Positions 35,023 through 47,067 are shown, numbered from the stretch's first letter. The stretch: 64,000 nucleotides of DNA from Ochotona curzoniae (GCF_017591425.1 NW_024467120.1:682001-746000); one strand, 5' to 3'. Numbers and translations: made by a program. The notes: generated by a model not told the origin, from the sequence alone.

Positions 35023-38000
35023 TTAAATCAAGGCAAACATGTGGTATCTAACCTTTTGGGATTCGCTCATTTCCCTTAGCATTATAGTTTCCAGTTGTGC
35101 CCATTTAGCCACAAAGAACTGCATTTTGTTTTTTTTAATAGCTGAGTAGTATTCCATGGAGTAGATGAACCAAAGCTTTCTTATCCAATCTTCTGCTGAT
35201 GGGCATTTCGGTTGCTTCCATGTTTTCCCAATTACTGATTGTGCTGCAATGAACATAGGGATGCATGTTGGTTTGTCGTAAAACAGGTGTTTTGGATATA
35301 TTCCTAGGAGTGCTATTGCTGGGTCATATGGCATGCAGATTCCGAGTTGTTTGAGTGTTCTCCAGACTGATTTCCATAAAGGCTGTACCAATTTGCAGCT
35401 CCACCAGCAGTGGAGTAGGGTTCCCTTTTCCCCGCATCCTCGCCAGCAAGCGTCGTTGGTGTTCTTGTTTATGTGGGCCAATCTTACTGGTGTTAGGTGG
35501 TACCTCATCGATGTTTTAATTTGGATTTCCCTTATTGCCAGGGAGCTGGAACATTTTTTCATATGTTTGTTTGCCATTTGGACTTGTTCCTTTGTGAAAT
35601 GTTTGCCCATTTCCCGTGCCCATTTCTTGAGTGGCTTGTTCGTTTTGGTTTTTTGGTTGTTTTGAAGTTCTTTGTATATCCTGGAAATTAGCCCCCTATC
35701 GCCTATATCGTGTGCAAAGATCTTCTCCCACTCTGTGGGTTGCTTTTTTACTTTGTTGATTGTTTCCCTTGCTGTGCAGAAGCTTCTTAGTTTGATGAGG
35801 TCCCATTTGTTTATTCTGTTCTCAACTGCTATTGCTTTTGGTGTCCTTCTTAGAAAGTCGGAACCTACTCCTAGGTCTTGCAGGGTATTTCCTACATTTT
35901 CTTGCAAGAGTTTGAAGGTTTCTGGATGTAGGTTTAGGTCTTTTATCCATGTAGATTGGATCTTAGTGTATGGTGATAGATGTGGGTCTATCTTTTTGTT
36001 TCTACAGGCTATCAGCCAGTTGTCCCAACAACATTTACTAAAGAGTCCTTCCCACTTGCTTAAGCTGTCATTAGTCTTTTTGTCAAAGATTAATTGGCTG
36101 TATCTGTGTGGATTCCCTTTTGGTGCTTCTATTCTATTCCATTGATCTTCCTTTCTGTCTTTGTGCCAGTACCAGGCTGTTTTGATTACCACTGCTCTAT
36201 AGTATGTCCAGAGGTCCGGGATTGTGATTCCCCCTGCTAATTTCTTATTTTTCAGGATGGTTCTAGCTATTCGTGGTTTTTTGTGTTTCCAGATGAACTG
36301 TTGAATCATTGTATCCAGTTCCGTGAAGAATGTTTTGGGCAATTTGACTGGAATTGCGTTGAAAATGTATATTGCTTGTGGTAGTATAGACATTTTAATG
36401 ATATTGATTTTGCCTATCCAGGAGCACGGGATGTTATTCCATCTTTTGAGGTTTTGTTCAATTTCCTTTTTAAATAGTTTGTAGTTTTCTTCGAATAGGT
36501 CTCCTACACTTTTGGTTAGATTTATTCCCAAATACTTCATACTTCTCTCTGCTATTTTGAATGGTATCCTGTTGGTTAGATCTTCTTCCATCTTGGTGTT
36601 ATTTGCGTACACTATGGCTGTTGATTTTCGTTCGTTAATTTTGTACCCCGCCACTCTGCCAAACTCTCGTATAAGTTCTAGCAGTTTCTGTATTGAGTCT
36701 CCTGGTTTTTCTATGTATAGGATTATGTCATCTGCATATAGTGAAAGCTTGACTTCTTCGTTTCCTATACGTATGCCTTTGATTTCTTTTTCTTGTCTTA
36801 TGGCCTCTGCAAGTACCTCTAGGACTATGTTGAATAGCAGTGGTGATAGTGGGCACCCTTGTCTTGTTCCAGATCTCAGTGGGAAGGGTTCTAGCTTTTC
36901 TCCATTCAGTATGATACTGGCGTTGGGTTTTTCATAAATTGCTTTAATTATGTTGTGGATTTTCCCATCTATGCCTACTTTGGCTAGAGTTTTTAGCATG
37001 AAGAGGTGTTGGATTTTGTCGAAAGCTTTTTCTGCATCTATTGAAACTATTATGTGGTTCTTGTTTTGCAGTTTTTGGATATGGTTTATAACATTTATGG
37101 ATTTCCGAATGTTGAACCATCCCTGCATTCCAGGGATGAATCCTACTTGATCCGGATGAATGATCTGTCTGATGATTTTTTGAATTCTATTGGCTAGGAT
37201 TTTGTTGAGAATTTTAGCATCAATGTTCATCAGAGAGATAGGTCTGTAGTTTTCCTTCTCTGATGGTTCTCTATCCGGTTTTGGGATTAAGGTGATGTTG
37301 GCTTCATAGAATGAGTTTGGGAGGGTTGCTTCCTCCTCTATTGTTTTGAAGAGCTTGTAGAGGATTGGGGTTAGTTCTGTTCGGAATGTTTTGTAGAATT
37401 CTGTAGTGAAGCCGTCTGGGCCTGGGCTTTTTTTCGTTGGGAGATCCTTGATGACTGTTTCAATCTCTACCTCGGTTATGGGTTTATTTAATTCTGCAGT
37501 TGCCTCCGGACTGAGTTTTGGTAAATGATGGGAGTCCAAGAACTTTTCTATTTCTTGGTGGTCCTCAAATTTGTGGGAGTACAGTTCTTTGTAGTAATTT
37601 CTAATTATTTTCTTAATGATTGCAGTGTCTGTTGTTATGTTGCCTTTTTCATCTTTAATGCTATTGATTCTCACTTTCTCTTGTTTTTTTTTGGTCAATC
37701 GGGCCAGTGGAGTGTCTATTTTGTTTATTTTCTCAAAAAACCAACTTTTTGATTTGTTGATTTTATGTATAGTTTTTTTGATTTCTATTTGGTTTATCTC
37801 CTCCCTTGTTTTGATGATTTCTTGTTTCCTATTGTGCGTGGGACTCTTCTGCTGCTGTTTTTCCAGATCCTGGAGGTGTGAGGTTAGTTCCTGTATTTGG
37901 CGTCTTTCTTGGGCCTTGACATGCGCTCCGATTGCGATGAATCTACCTCGTAGCACTGCTTTGGCGGTGTCCCACAAGTTTTGGAATGTTGTATCAGAGT

Positions 38001-38835
38001 TTTCGTTGGTTTCCATGAATTTTTTGATCTCATCTTTAATTTCTTCTCTGACCCATTGTTCGTTTAATAGCATATTGTTCAATTTCCAAGAGTGCCTATA
38101 CTTCCTGGGGAGTTTTGAGTTGTTGATTTCCAGTTTCATCCCATGGTGGTCTGAGAGGGTACATGGTATGATACTAATGTTTTGGAAGTTGTTTAGATTC
38201 GCTTTATGTCCTATCATGTGATCGATTCTGGAGAAGGTGCCATGCACCGCTGAGAAGAATGTATAGTCTGTGGCCTTAGGATAAAAAGTTCTATATATGT
38301 CTACTAAGTCCAGTTGTTCTATTGTTTGTGTGAGCTCTGTTGTTTCTTTGTTGAGTTTTTGTTTCGTAGACCGGTCCATTGTTGTTAGAGGTGTGTTGAG
38401 ATCGCCTACAAGAATTGTGCGGGTGTCTATGTCTTCCCTTAAGTCTGTAAGTAATTGCTTTACGTAAGTAGGTGCATTAAGATTCGGTGCATAAACATTA
38501 ATGATGGTGATTGCTTCTTGATGGATCATTCCTTTCACCAGTATAAAATGGCCTTCCCTGTCTCTTTTGATGTTAGTTAGATTGAAATCTATCTCGTCTG
38601 AAATTAGGATAGCTACCCCAGCTTTTTTTTCTCGTCTATTGGCGTGGAATATCTTTTTCCATCCCTTCACTTTCAGTTTCTTTGCATCCTTTCTGGTTAG
38701 ATGCGTTTCTTGTAGGCAACAGATGGTTGGGTCTTGTTTGATGATCCATTCTATTAATCTCTGTCTTTTGATTGGTGAATTTAGACCATTTGTGTTGAGA
38801 GTTAAAATTGAGAGGTTGCAATTTTGCCCTACCAT
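35023..38835 (-). CDS. LINE-1 ORF2 endonuclease/reverse transcriptase (outer L1)
   Basis: 1270 aa, the same length as the plus-strand copy and without stops or frameshifts. The endonuclease residues N14, E43, D145, N147, D229 and H230, the reverse transcriptase motifs ([24 protein letters not shown] at 700-703) and the CCHC-like C-terminal motif (C1130, C1134, H1142, C1147) are all kept. Start ATG at 38835 gives MVGQNCNLS, against MAGQNCKLS in the other copy. Differences seen by eye include I/N early in the endonuclease, R/G after YADD (EKPGDS here), D/N at EIEQNLK, A/T at IARTIL and A/G at SVIGKTW, about 19 in all. ORF1 lies 55 bp upstream. The protein may be functional, but its RNA has a disrupted 3'UTR. 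Confidence 0.97.
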   Translation of the reverse strand: MVGQNCNLSILTLNTNGLNSPIKRQRLIEWIIKQDPTICCLQETHLTRKDAKKLKVKGWKKIFHANRREKKAGVAILISDEIDFNLTNIKRDREGHFILVKGMIHQEAITIINVYAPNLNAPTYVKQLLTDLREDIDTRTILVGDLNTPLTTMDRSTKQKLNKETTELTQTIEQLDLVDIYRTFYPKATDYTFFSAVHGTFSRIDHMIGHKANLNNFQNISIIPCTLSDHHGMKLEINNSKLPRKYRHSWKLNNMLLNEQWVREEIKDEIKKFMETNENSDTTFQNLWDTAKAVLRGRFIAIGAHVKAQERRQIQELTSHLQDLEKQQQKSPTHNRKQEIIKTREEINQIEIKKTIHKINKSKSWFFEKINKIDTPLARLTKKKQEKVRINSIKDEKGNITTDTAIIKKIIRNYYKELYSHKFEDHQEIEKFLDSHHLPKLSPEATAELNKPITEVEIETVIKDLPTKKSPGPDGFTTEFYKTFRTELTPILYKLFKTIEEEATLPNSFYEANITLIPKPDREPSEKENYRPISLMNIDAKILNKILANRIQKIIRQIIHPDQVGFIPGMQGWFNIRKSINVINHIQKLQNKNHIIVSIDAEKAFDKIQHLFMLKTLAKVGIDGKIHNIIKAIYEKPNASIILNGEKLEPFPLRSGTRQGCPLSPLLFNIVLEVLAEAIRQEKEIKGIRIGNEEVKLSLYADDIILYIEKPGDSIQKLLELIREFGRVAGYKINERKSTAIVYANNTKMEEDLTNRIPFKIAERSMKYLGINLTKSVGDLFEENYKLFKKEIEQNLKRWNNIPCSWIGKINIIKMSILPQAIYIFNAIPVKLPKTFFTELDTMIQQFIWKHKKPRIARTILKNKKLAGGITIPDLWTYYRAVVIKTAWYWHKDRKEDQWNRIEAPKGNPHRYSQLIFDKKTNDSLSKWEGLFSKCCWDNWLIACRNKKIDPHLSPYTKIQSTWIKDLNLHPETFKLLQENVGNTLQDLGVGSDFLRRTPKAIAVENRINKWDLIKLRSFCTARETINKVKKQPTEWEKIFAHDIGDRGLISRIYKELQNNQKTKTNKPLKKWAREMGKHFTKEQVQMANKHMKKCSSSLAIREIQIKTSMRYHLTPVRLAHINKNTNDACWRGCGEKGTLLHCWWSCKLVQPLWKSVWRTLKQLGICMPYDPAIALLGIYPKHLFYDKPTCIPMFIAAQSVIGKTWKQPKCPSAEDWIRKLWFIYSMEYYSAIKKNKMQFFVAKWAQLETIMLREMSESQKVRYHMFALI

Positions 38836-38890
38836 GTGATTGTGTTGTGTGTGTGTTGTTGCCTATGTAATTGTCTTGTTTGTGCGGCCT

Positions 38891-39853
38891 TTAGTTTGGA
38901 GACCTTCTTATTTGCCAACTTTGTTTGTGATTTGCCTCCTTTTTGTCCGGGACTAGCGCATTTCTAAGGAGACTTTGCAGAGCTGGTTTTGTGTAGACAT
39001 ATTCTTCTAGTTTTTCTTTGCTATTGAAGTATCTGATTTCATTCTCATATACAAATGAGATCTTTGCTGGGTAGATTATTTTTGGTTGACAGTTGTTTTG
39101 TTTCAGGACTTGGAAGATCTTTGTCCATTCTCTCCTTGCTTGTAGGGTCTCTTCGGAGAAGTCAGCAGTGATTCTGATGGGTTTTCCCCTGTATGTGATC
39201 TTTTCTCTACTTCGTACTTGTCTCAGGATTCCTTCTTTGTCTTCATTGGAGTAGAACTTGAGCACCGTGTGTCTGGGTGAAGATCTCTTTGGATCATGTC
39301 TGTTGGGAGTTCTCTGTCCATCCTGTATGCGGGGTGGATTCGTGTTCCAAGTGTTTTGGAAGTTTTCCTGTATAATTTCATCGAGCACTGCTTGCATCCC
39401 AGATTCTCTTTCTACTCCCTCGGGGAGGCCGATGATCCGAATATTCAATTTTCTAAGGTAATCCTTCATCTCTTGCATCATTTTATTAGTTTTGCTGAGG
39501 TTTGTCTCCAGCTGTTTGATTCGCTGGGTACTTTCATTTTGTGTGTCTTCTGTTTCAGAGATCCTTTCCTCTGCCGCATTTATTCTGTTGATGAGGCTTT
39601 CAATCTTATTATCTTGGGCGTCCAGTTTGGTCTTGATTTGTTGTATTTCGGTGATTATGCGGTTCTGGTAGTCTTCCAGCTTTGTGTCCACGTCTCTGAG
39701 AAATTTTAGCATTATTTTCATCAATTCCTTTGCTGGTAACACTTCCATGTCTTCATCTCGTATCGTCGATATTGATAATGGCTTTTGGCCCTTGTTTGGT
39801 GGGGTGCTGGCTCTTTCATCTGGAGCACAACTCTTTCTGGTGGTTTTTCCCAT
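38891..39853 (-). CDS. LINE-1 ORF1 protein (outer L1)
   Basis: 320 aa RNA-binding chaperone with the same layout as the plus-strand copy: disordered start, coiled coil (about 42-135), RRM-like domain from [10 protein letters not shown] (137-146) and C-terminal domain with [15 protein letters not shown] (229-243) and YPAKISF (261-267). About eight substitutions separate the two copies (for example N20-K21 here against N20-M21, STIRDEDMEV against [12 protein letters not shown] at residue 213), all conservative or in variable parts. Start ATG at 39853 agrees with the other copy. No lesion is visible. Confidence 0.96.
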   Translation of the reverse strand: MGKTTRKSCAPDERASTPPNKGQKPLSISTIRDEDMEVLPAKELMKIMLKFLRDVDTKLEDYQNRIITEIQQIKTKLDAQDNKIESLINRINAAEERISETEDTQNESTQRIKQLETNLSKTNKMMQEMKDYLRKLNIRIIGLPEGVERESGMQAVLDEIIQENFQNTWNTNPPRIQDGQRTPNRHDPKRSSPRHTVLKFYSNEDKEGILRQVRSREKITYRGKPIRITADFSEETLQARREWTKIFQVLKQNNCQPKIIYPAKISFVYENEIRYFNSKEKLEEYVYTKPALQSLLRNALVPDKKEANHKQSWQIRRSPN

Positions 39854-41255
39854 TGCGTTGGTGTGTTCTGGTGAGGCAAATGGACCCGTGTGTTGAGGGG
39901 CTGTCAGGTGCTTTCCTGTAGAGATTGGAGCCTGCAGGCGTGGTGTTGCCGGGCGTGGTTATTTTCAAGGCACCGTTGGTGCGTTCTCAGGGCCCGGGGC
40001 TGTAGAGCACCACCTTGGGGGCCCAGTGGATTCCAGGCACACTCTGGGCACCTCTTCTACAGGTGTGACACCCCAGGGCGTGGAGGGATGGAGGAGCTCT
40101 CTGGGTGTGCCCCCTTCACGGGAATCCGCAGGGCGTAGAAGGTTTTATGTGCTTTCTCCCTGCATTCTCCGTGTCAGGGACTGCAGGGTTTTTCAGAGCC
40201 CACCTGGTGCGTCTTCCACACACGGGACTGTGGGTGAGGCACTTTCCAGGCGTGGCTCTTGTGCAGTGAATCCACCACTCGTGGTGTGTGGGTGTTCAGA
40301 GCCCCTGCTCCCGTGTGGCTCCCCCACACAGGCCCTTAGCAGAGGAGTGACCCAGGCGCCCTGTTATAATGACTTCACGGCAGGTTCTCACCGTGTCAGT
40401 GTGATGCAGGAGTTTTCAGGGCTCTCCTGATGGGTCGCCCACGCTCAGAACTGCAGGGTGGGAGGCGAGAAGTGAGCAGTTCACTCTATGGGAGTGGTGC
40501 CTGCGTGTCAGGGACACACAGCGCTACACTTCCCAAATCTGAGCTCTCGTGACACCTGTCACCTGCGCTGCGGAGGTGCTGCTGCTGCAGGCGGGGCGCC
40601 CAGCCCGCTCGGTGCGGCGTGCACTCACCAGTGCGCTCGGTGGTTTCGTGCACTCACCAGGCAGGATGTGGGGGACTCCAGACCCTCGCCAGCTGCCTCT
40701 GCGCACCGAGCCGCACTGGTCCCCTCAGTGCAGGAACTTCCAAGGCGCCTTCCCGCGGCCCCCCTCAGCCACCAACACAACACCACTGTGCGTAGTTCCA
40801 CACAGACCCAACAGTTTCGGCCGCCTGCTCCGCCTTCTCAGAGGCTGGAATCTCAGCAGGGGGCGAGAAATGCGGAGGCTGCCACGTCAACCCCGAGCTC
40901 ACCAAACGTCCGGCTGCTGCAGTCTGCCTCCACCGCTGCCGAAGGCCTCCCGCCAGCGACGATCCCCCTGATCTCCCTGCCTCCGAGCTGGCCGCGTCTC
41001 CTGTCAGGCCGTTTTCAAAAGTGACTCAGCAGGTCTAGAGTGGGATGTCGGTTTCTCTGACTTTGCCCTGCTCCGTTCTCGTTGTTCTTCCGAGTTGTGT
41101 GGATCTTTTTGGCTCCACACTGTCCCAGGGAGCTTCACGGACCTCTCCCTGCGGTTCCCTGCTGTTCCTCTTTGCTGCTTCTGTAGCATTCTATCCCTCT
41201 CTCACTAGACGCTTCCTCACAGCCTTCCTCCTACGTAGGCCATCTTCGCTCTCCC
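39854..41255 (-). promoter_or_regulatory. L1 5'UTR with internal promoter (outer copy)
   Basis: About 1400 bp. Read on the minus strand it begins GGGAGAGCGAAGATGGCC; the YY1-type AAGATGGCC is at 41238-41246 (plus-strand GGCCATCTT). A CpG-rich part spans about 40540-41000. Compared with the plus-strand copy, the 32-bp tandem repeats are reduced to about one unit, and a short CTGGTGAGTGCACG-like repeat sits beside it (40610-40660). Otherwise the two 5'UTRs align throughout. Confidence 0.85.
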
Positions 41256-41270
41256 GTGTTGCAAATTCTT
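41256..41270. repeat. Target-site duplication of the outer L1, right copy
   Basis: GTGTTGCAAATTCTT, identical to 27796-27810. It is part of the satellite monomer that resumes here (GTTGCAAATTCTTGAGATTCTCGG). Confidence 0.9.
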
Positions 41271-42639
41271 GAGATTCTCGGAGTTTTCAGCCTATTGGCA
41301 CACTCCCACTTGGTAGACACCCAAGCCCCAGACACTCACGGACACCTGCCTTCCACGGAGGCGGGACATTCTCCTGGTTGGGCCAATGGCAATCTGTCGG
41401 TGTGTGTGGAGGGGGGAAGCTGGCGGTTGCAGAGGAGTGTTGGGGGAAAGACCACAGAAAGCAGAGCTTGAGCCACCTGCCTGCTTTCTGCACCAGGCCT
41501 AAAGGGGAATGCGTATTGCACTGGCTTTGCTAGAATTCTGAGGCCATAGCATTCTGCGCTGTTTATGAACAGGTGCCTGCTGAGTGGACAGCTGGTATGG
41601 ACACAGTGCCCTGTGAGGTCACAGAGGGACAGCCAATCGGGATGGTCCCTGTACCTGGACAGCCACATGGGCTTAGGTGAGTGAAGCTAGAGGGAGGGCT
41701 GAGCTCATGGTCCACCAAACTTGCTGTGCTGCCACCTGCTGGTTGGTCCAACTCATCCACACCCAGGCCTGTGAGCTTCTTCTCATCTGGAGCTCCACAA
41801 CACCTGTGGCAGCTGGCTTACAATCCTATGGGCATCAAACTGCTACAAAGGCCCACCCCACACACCCGCCTTTGGCAACTGCTTGCTACTCCAGGAATCC
41901 GAGATACATGACAGCTTCTGGCATGTATCTGTCCCCCATAGGTGGGCCTCGCTGAGCAGGATGCCAACTTCATACAAGGGACAGCCCCAACATGGTGTCA
42001 AGCCTGATCGTGATCGCTGTTGTACCTAGACGAACATGGTCCCCAGAGTGGCTCAAGGACTCTCCATTGTGGCACAGGGCTATGGCCATCCTCTGCCTAC
42101 ATGACTCTAAAGAGAATAACAATGAAACCACAACCCAGCAGAAACACTTTCCTAAAAACAGTATTGCAAATGCTTGAGCTTCTCGGAGTTTTCAGCCTAT
42201 TGGCACACTCCCACTCGGTAGACACCCAAGCCCCATACACTTACGGACAGCTGGCTTCCACGGAGGGGGGGCATTCTCCTGGTTGGGCCAGTGGCAATCT
42301 GTCTGTGTGTGTGGAGTGGGTAAGCTGGCGGTTGCAAAGGAGTGTTGGGGGGAAGACCACAGAAAGCAGAGCTTGAGCCACCTGCCTGCTTTCTGCAAAA
42401 GGAGAAAAGCGGAATGCGTATTGCCATGGCTTTGCTAGAATGCTGTCCATACCATTCTCGGCTGTTTATGAGCAGGTGGCTGCTGAGTGGACAGCTGGTA
42501 TGGACACAGAGCCCTGTGAGGTCACAGAGGGACAGCCAATCGGGATGGACCCTGTACCTGGACAGCCACATGGGCTTAGGAGACTGAAGCTAGAGGGAGG
42601 GCAGAGCTCATGGTCCACCAAAGTTGCTGTGCTGACACC

Positions 42640-42741
42640 TGCTGGTTGGTCCAACTCATCCATACCCAGGCCTGTGAGCTTCTTCTCATCTGCTGGTTGG
42701 GCCAACTGATCCACACCCAGGCCTGTGAGCTTCTTCTCATC
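42640..42741 (+). repeat. 51-bp tandem duplication within one satellite monomer
   Basis: Two copies (42640-42690 and 42691-42741) starting TGCTGGTTGG and ending CTTCTTCTCATC, with a few differences (GGTCCAACTCATCCATACC against GGGCCAACTGATCCACACC). The length is a multiple of three, so the overlapping chance ORF stays open and reaches 241 codons. No other monomer shows it. Confidence 0.95.
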
Positions 42742-45700
42742 TGGAGCTCCACAACACCTGTGGCAGCTGGCTTACAATCCTATGGGCATCAAACTGCTAC
42801 AACGGCCCACCCCACACACACACCCGCCTTTGGCAACTGCTTACTACTCCAGGAATCAGAGATGCACGACAGCTTCTGGCATGTATCTGTACCCCATATG
42901 TGGGCCTCGCTGAGCAGGATGCCAGCTTCATACAAGGGACAGCCCCAATTGGTGTCAAACCATTGTCAAGGGTCCCTGTACTACCTAGGCGAATATAATC
43001 CCCCAGAGTGGCTCAAGAACTCTCCATTGTGGCACAGGGCTATGGCCATCCTCTGCCTACATGACTCTAAAGAGAATAACAATGAAACCACAACCCGGGA
43101 GAACACTTTCCGAAAAACAGTATTGCAAATGCTTGAGCTTCTCAGAGTTTTCAGCCTATTGGCACACTCCCACTCGATAAACACCCAAGCCCCATACACT
43201 CACGGACAGCTGGTTTCCACGGAGGCAGGACATTCTCCTGGTTCGTCCAATGGCAATCTGTCTGTGTGTGTGGAGGGGGGAAGCAGACGATTACAGAGGA
43301 GTGTTGGGGGAAAGACCACAGAAAGCAGAGCTTGAGCCACCTGCCAGCTTTCTGCACCAGGCCAAAAAGGGGAATGCGTATTGCCATGGCTTTGCTAGAA
43401 TGCTGGACATAGCATTCTAGACTGTTTATCACATTTGGCTGCTGAGTGGACAGCTGGTATGGACACAGAGCCCTGTGAGGTCACAGAGGGACAGCCAATC
43501 GGGATGGTCCCTGTACCTGGACAGCCACATGGGCTTAGGTGAGTGAAGCTAGAGGGAGGGCTGAGCTCATGGTCCACCAAACTTGCTGTGCTGCCACCTG
43601 CTGGTTGGTCCAACTCATCCACACCCAGGCCTGTGAGCTTCTTCTCATCTGGAGCTCCACAACACCTGTGGCAGCTGGCTTACAATCCTATGGGCATCAA
43701 ACTGCTACAACAGCCCACCCCACACACCCGCCTTTGGCAACTGCTTACTACTCCAGGAATCCGAGATGCACGACAGCTTCTGGCATGTATCTGTCCCCCA
43801 TAGGTGGGCCTCGCTGAGCAGGATGCCAACTTCATACAAGGGACAGCCGCAACATGGTGTCAAACCTGATCGTGATAGTTGTTTTAGCTAGACGAACATG
43901 GTCCCCAGAGTGGCTCAAGGACTCTCCATTGTGGCACAGGGCTATGGCCATCCTCTGCCTACATGACTCTAAAGAGAATAACAATGAAACCACAACCCGG
44001 GAGAAACACTTTCCTAGCAAGAGTGTTGCAAATGCTTGAGCTTCTCAGAGTTTTCAGCCTATTGGCACACTCCCACTCGGTAGACACCCAAGCCCCATAC
44101 ACTCACGGACAGCTGGCTTCCACGGAGGCGGGACATTCTCCTGGTTGGGCCAGTGGCAATCTGTCTGTGTGTGTGGAGTGGGAAAGCTGGCGGTTGCAAA
44201 GGAGTGTTGGGGGGAAGACCACAGAAAGCAGAGCTTGAGCCACCTGCCTGCTTTCTGCACCAGGCCAAAAGGGGAATGCGTATTGCCATGGCTTTGCTAG
44301 AATGCTGGACATAGCATTCTGGGCTGTTTATGAGCAGGTGGCTGCTGAGTGGACAGCTGGTATGGACACAGAGCCCTGTGAAGTCACAGAGGGACAGCCA
44401 ATCAGGATGCTCCCTGTACCTGGACAGCCACATGGGCTTAGGTGAGTGAAGCTAGAGGGAGGGCAGAGCTCATGGTCCACCAAACTTGCTGTGCTGCCAC
44501 CTGCTGGTTGGTCCAACTCATCCACACCCAGGCCTGTGAGCTTCTTCTCATCTGGAGCTCCACAACACCTGTGGCAGCTGGCTTACAATGCTATGGGCAT
44601 CAAACTGCTACAACGGCCCACCCCACACACACACCCGCCTTTGGCAACTGCTTGCTACTCCAGGAATCAGAGATGCACGACAGCTTCTGGCATGTATCTG
44701 TCTCTATAGGTGGTCCATGCTGAGCAGGATGCCAACTTCATACAAGGGAAAGCCCCAACATGGTGTCAAACCTTTCTCTAGGGTCCATGTTCTACCTAGG
44801 CCAATGTGATCCCCAGAGTGGCTCAAGAACTCTCCATTTTGGCACAGGGCTATGGCCATCCTTTGCCTACATGACTCTAAAGAGAATAACGATGAAACCA
44901 CAACCCGGGAGAAACACTTTCCGAAAAACTGTGTTGCAAATGCTTGAGCTTCTCGGTGTTTTCAGCCTATTGGCACACTCCCACTCGGTAGACACCCAAG
45001 CCCCATACACTCACGGACAGCTGGCTTCCACGGAGGCGGGACATTCTCCTGGTTGGGCCAGTGGCAATCTGTCTGTGTGTGTGGAGGGGGGAAGCTGGCG
45101 GTTGCAGAGGAGTGTTGGGGGAAAGACCACAGAAAGCAGAGCTTGAGCCACCTGCCTGCTTTCTGCACCAGGCCAAAAGGGGCCTGCATATTGCCATGGC
45201 TTTGCTAGAATGCTGTCCATACCATTCTCGGCTGTTTATGAGCAGGTGGCTGCTGAGTGGACAGCTGGTATGGACACAGAGCCCTGTGAGGTCACAGAGG
45301 GACAGCCAATCGGGATAGTCCATGTACCTGGACAACCACATGGGCTTAGGTGAGTGAAGCTAGAGGGAGGGCTGAGCTCATGGTCCACCAAACTTGCTGT
45401 GCTGCCACCTGCTGGTTGGTCCAACTCATCCACACCCAGGCCTGTGAGCTTCTTCTCATCTGGAGCTCCACAACACCTGTGGCAGCTGGCTTACAATCCT
45501 ATGGGCATCAAACTGCTACAACGGCCCACCCCACACACACACCCGCCTTTGGCAACTGCTTGCTACTCCAGGAATCCGAGATGCCCGACAGCTTCTGGCA
45601 TGTATCTGTCCCCCATAGGTGGGCCTCGCTGAGCAGGGTACCCACATCATACAAGGGACAGCCGCAACATGGTGTCAAACCATTCTCGAGGGTCCCTGTT

Positions 45701-47067
45701 CTACCTAGACGAATATGATCCACAGAGTGGCTCAAGGACTCTCCATTGTGGCACAGGGCTATGGCCATTCTCTGCCTACATGACTCTAAAGAGAATAACA
45801 ATGAAACCACAACCCGGGAGAAATACTTCCCTAGCAACAGTGTTGCAAATTCCTGAGCTACATGAGGCTTTCCGCCTATTGGCGCACTCAAGCTTGTTAG
45901 ACACCCAAGCCCCATACACTCACGGACAGCTGGCTTCCACGGAGGAGGGACATTCTCCTGGTTGGGCCAGTGGCAATCTGTCTGTGTGTGTGGAGGGGGG
46001 AAGCTGGCGGTTGCAAAGGAGTGTTGTGGGGAAGACCACAGAAAGCAGAGCTTGAGCCACCTGCCTGCTTTCTGCACCAGGCCAAAAGGGGCCTGCATAT
46101 TGCCATGGCTTTTCTAGAATGCTGAGGCCATAGCATTCTAGACTGTTTATGAGCAGGTGGCTGCTGAGTGGACAGCTGGTATGGACACAGAGCCCTGTGA
46201 AGTCACAGAGGGACAGCCAATCGGGATGGTCCCTGTACCTGGACAGCCACATGTGCTTAGGTGAGTAAAGCAAGAGGAAGGCCTGAGCTCATGGTCCACC
46301 AATGTTGCTGTGCTGCCACCTGCTGGTTGGTCCAACTCATCCACACCCAGGCCTGTGAGCTTCTTCTCATCTGGAGCTCCACAACACCTGTGGCAGCTGG
46401 CTTACAATCCTATGGGCATCAAACTGCTACAACGGCCCACCCCACACACACACCCGCCTTTGGCAACTGCTTGCTACTCCAGGAATCTGAGATGCACGAC
46501 AGCTTCTGGCATGTATCTGTCCCCCATAGGTGGGCCTCGCTGAGCAGGATGCCAACTTCATACAAGGGACAGCCGCAACATGGTGTCAAACCTGATCGTG
46601 ATCGCTGTTGTACCTGGACAAACATGGTCCCCAGAGTGGCTCACGGACTCTCCATTGTGGCACAGGGCTATGGCCATCCTCTGCCTACATGACTCTAAAG
46701 AGAATAAGGATGAAACCACAACCCGGGAGAATGACTTCCCTAGCAGCAGTGTTGCAAATGCCTGAGCCTCAAGACATTTTCAGCCTATTGGCACACCCCA
46801 CTCGGTAGACACCCAAGCCCCATACACTCACGGACATCTGGCTTCCACGGAGGCGGGACATTCTCCTGGTTGGGCCAGTGGCAATCTGTCTTTGTGTGTG
46901 AAGGGGGAAGCTGGCGGTTGCAGAGGAGTGTTGAGGGGAAGACCACAGAAAGCAGAGCTTGAGCCACCTGCCTGCTTTCTGCACCAGGCCAAATGGGCCT
47001 GCGTACTGTCATGGCTTTGCTAGAACGCTGAGGCCATAGCGTTATAGGCTGTTTATGATCAGGTTAA

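Larger units (their letters stand above)
34932..41255 (-). mobile_element. L1: Full-length LINE-1, minus strand (outer, older), main part
   Basis: The 5' end is at 41255 and transcription runs leftward. It holds the 5'UTR (41255-39854), ORF1 (39853-38891), 55-bp spacer, ORF2 (38835-35023) and the first 91 bp of 3'UTR (to 34932). The rest of the 3'UTR with poly-A is at 28182-27809, displaced 6.75 kb by the inner L1. The outer duplication GTGTTGCAAATTCTT lies at 27796-27810 and 41256-41270. Both ORFs are open. Its own polyadenylation signal is separated by an antisense L1, so efficient 3' processing of a complete RNA is doubtful even though the proteins look intact. Confidence 0.95.
41256..47062 (+). 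repeat. 908-bp satellite array, right block (aged monomers)
   Basis: About six and a half monomers in the same orientation and phase as the left block, with landmarks at 41677, about 42585, 43539, 44442, 45350 and 46261. They carry many private differences (for example AGGAGACTGAAGC at about 42578, CTCTATAGGTGGTCC at 44702, TGAGCTACATGAGGC at 45855), several small indels and no clear higher-order period. GATTAG-class monomers are absent. The block ends abruptly near 47062 (CTGTTTATGATCAGG) against an old SINE. Less homogenised edge monomers are what unequal exchange predicts at an array border. Confidence 0.95.

Noticed and set aside
45508..46098. 196-codon minus-strand frame in an edge monomer
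   Set aside because: It is a fusion of two of the usual satellite minus-strand frames through local indels and is not shared by other monomers.
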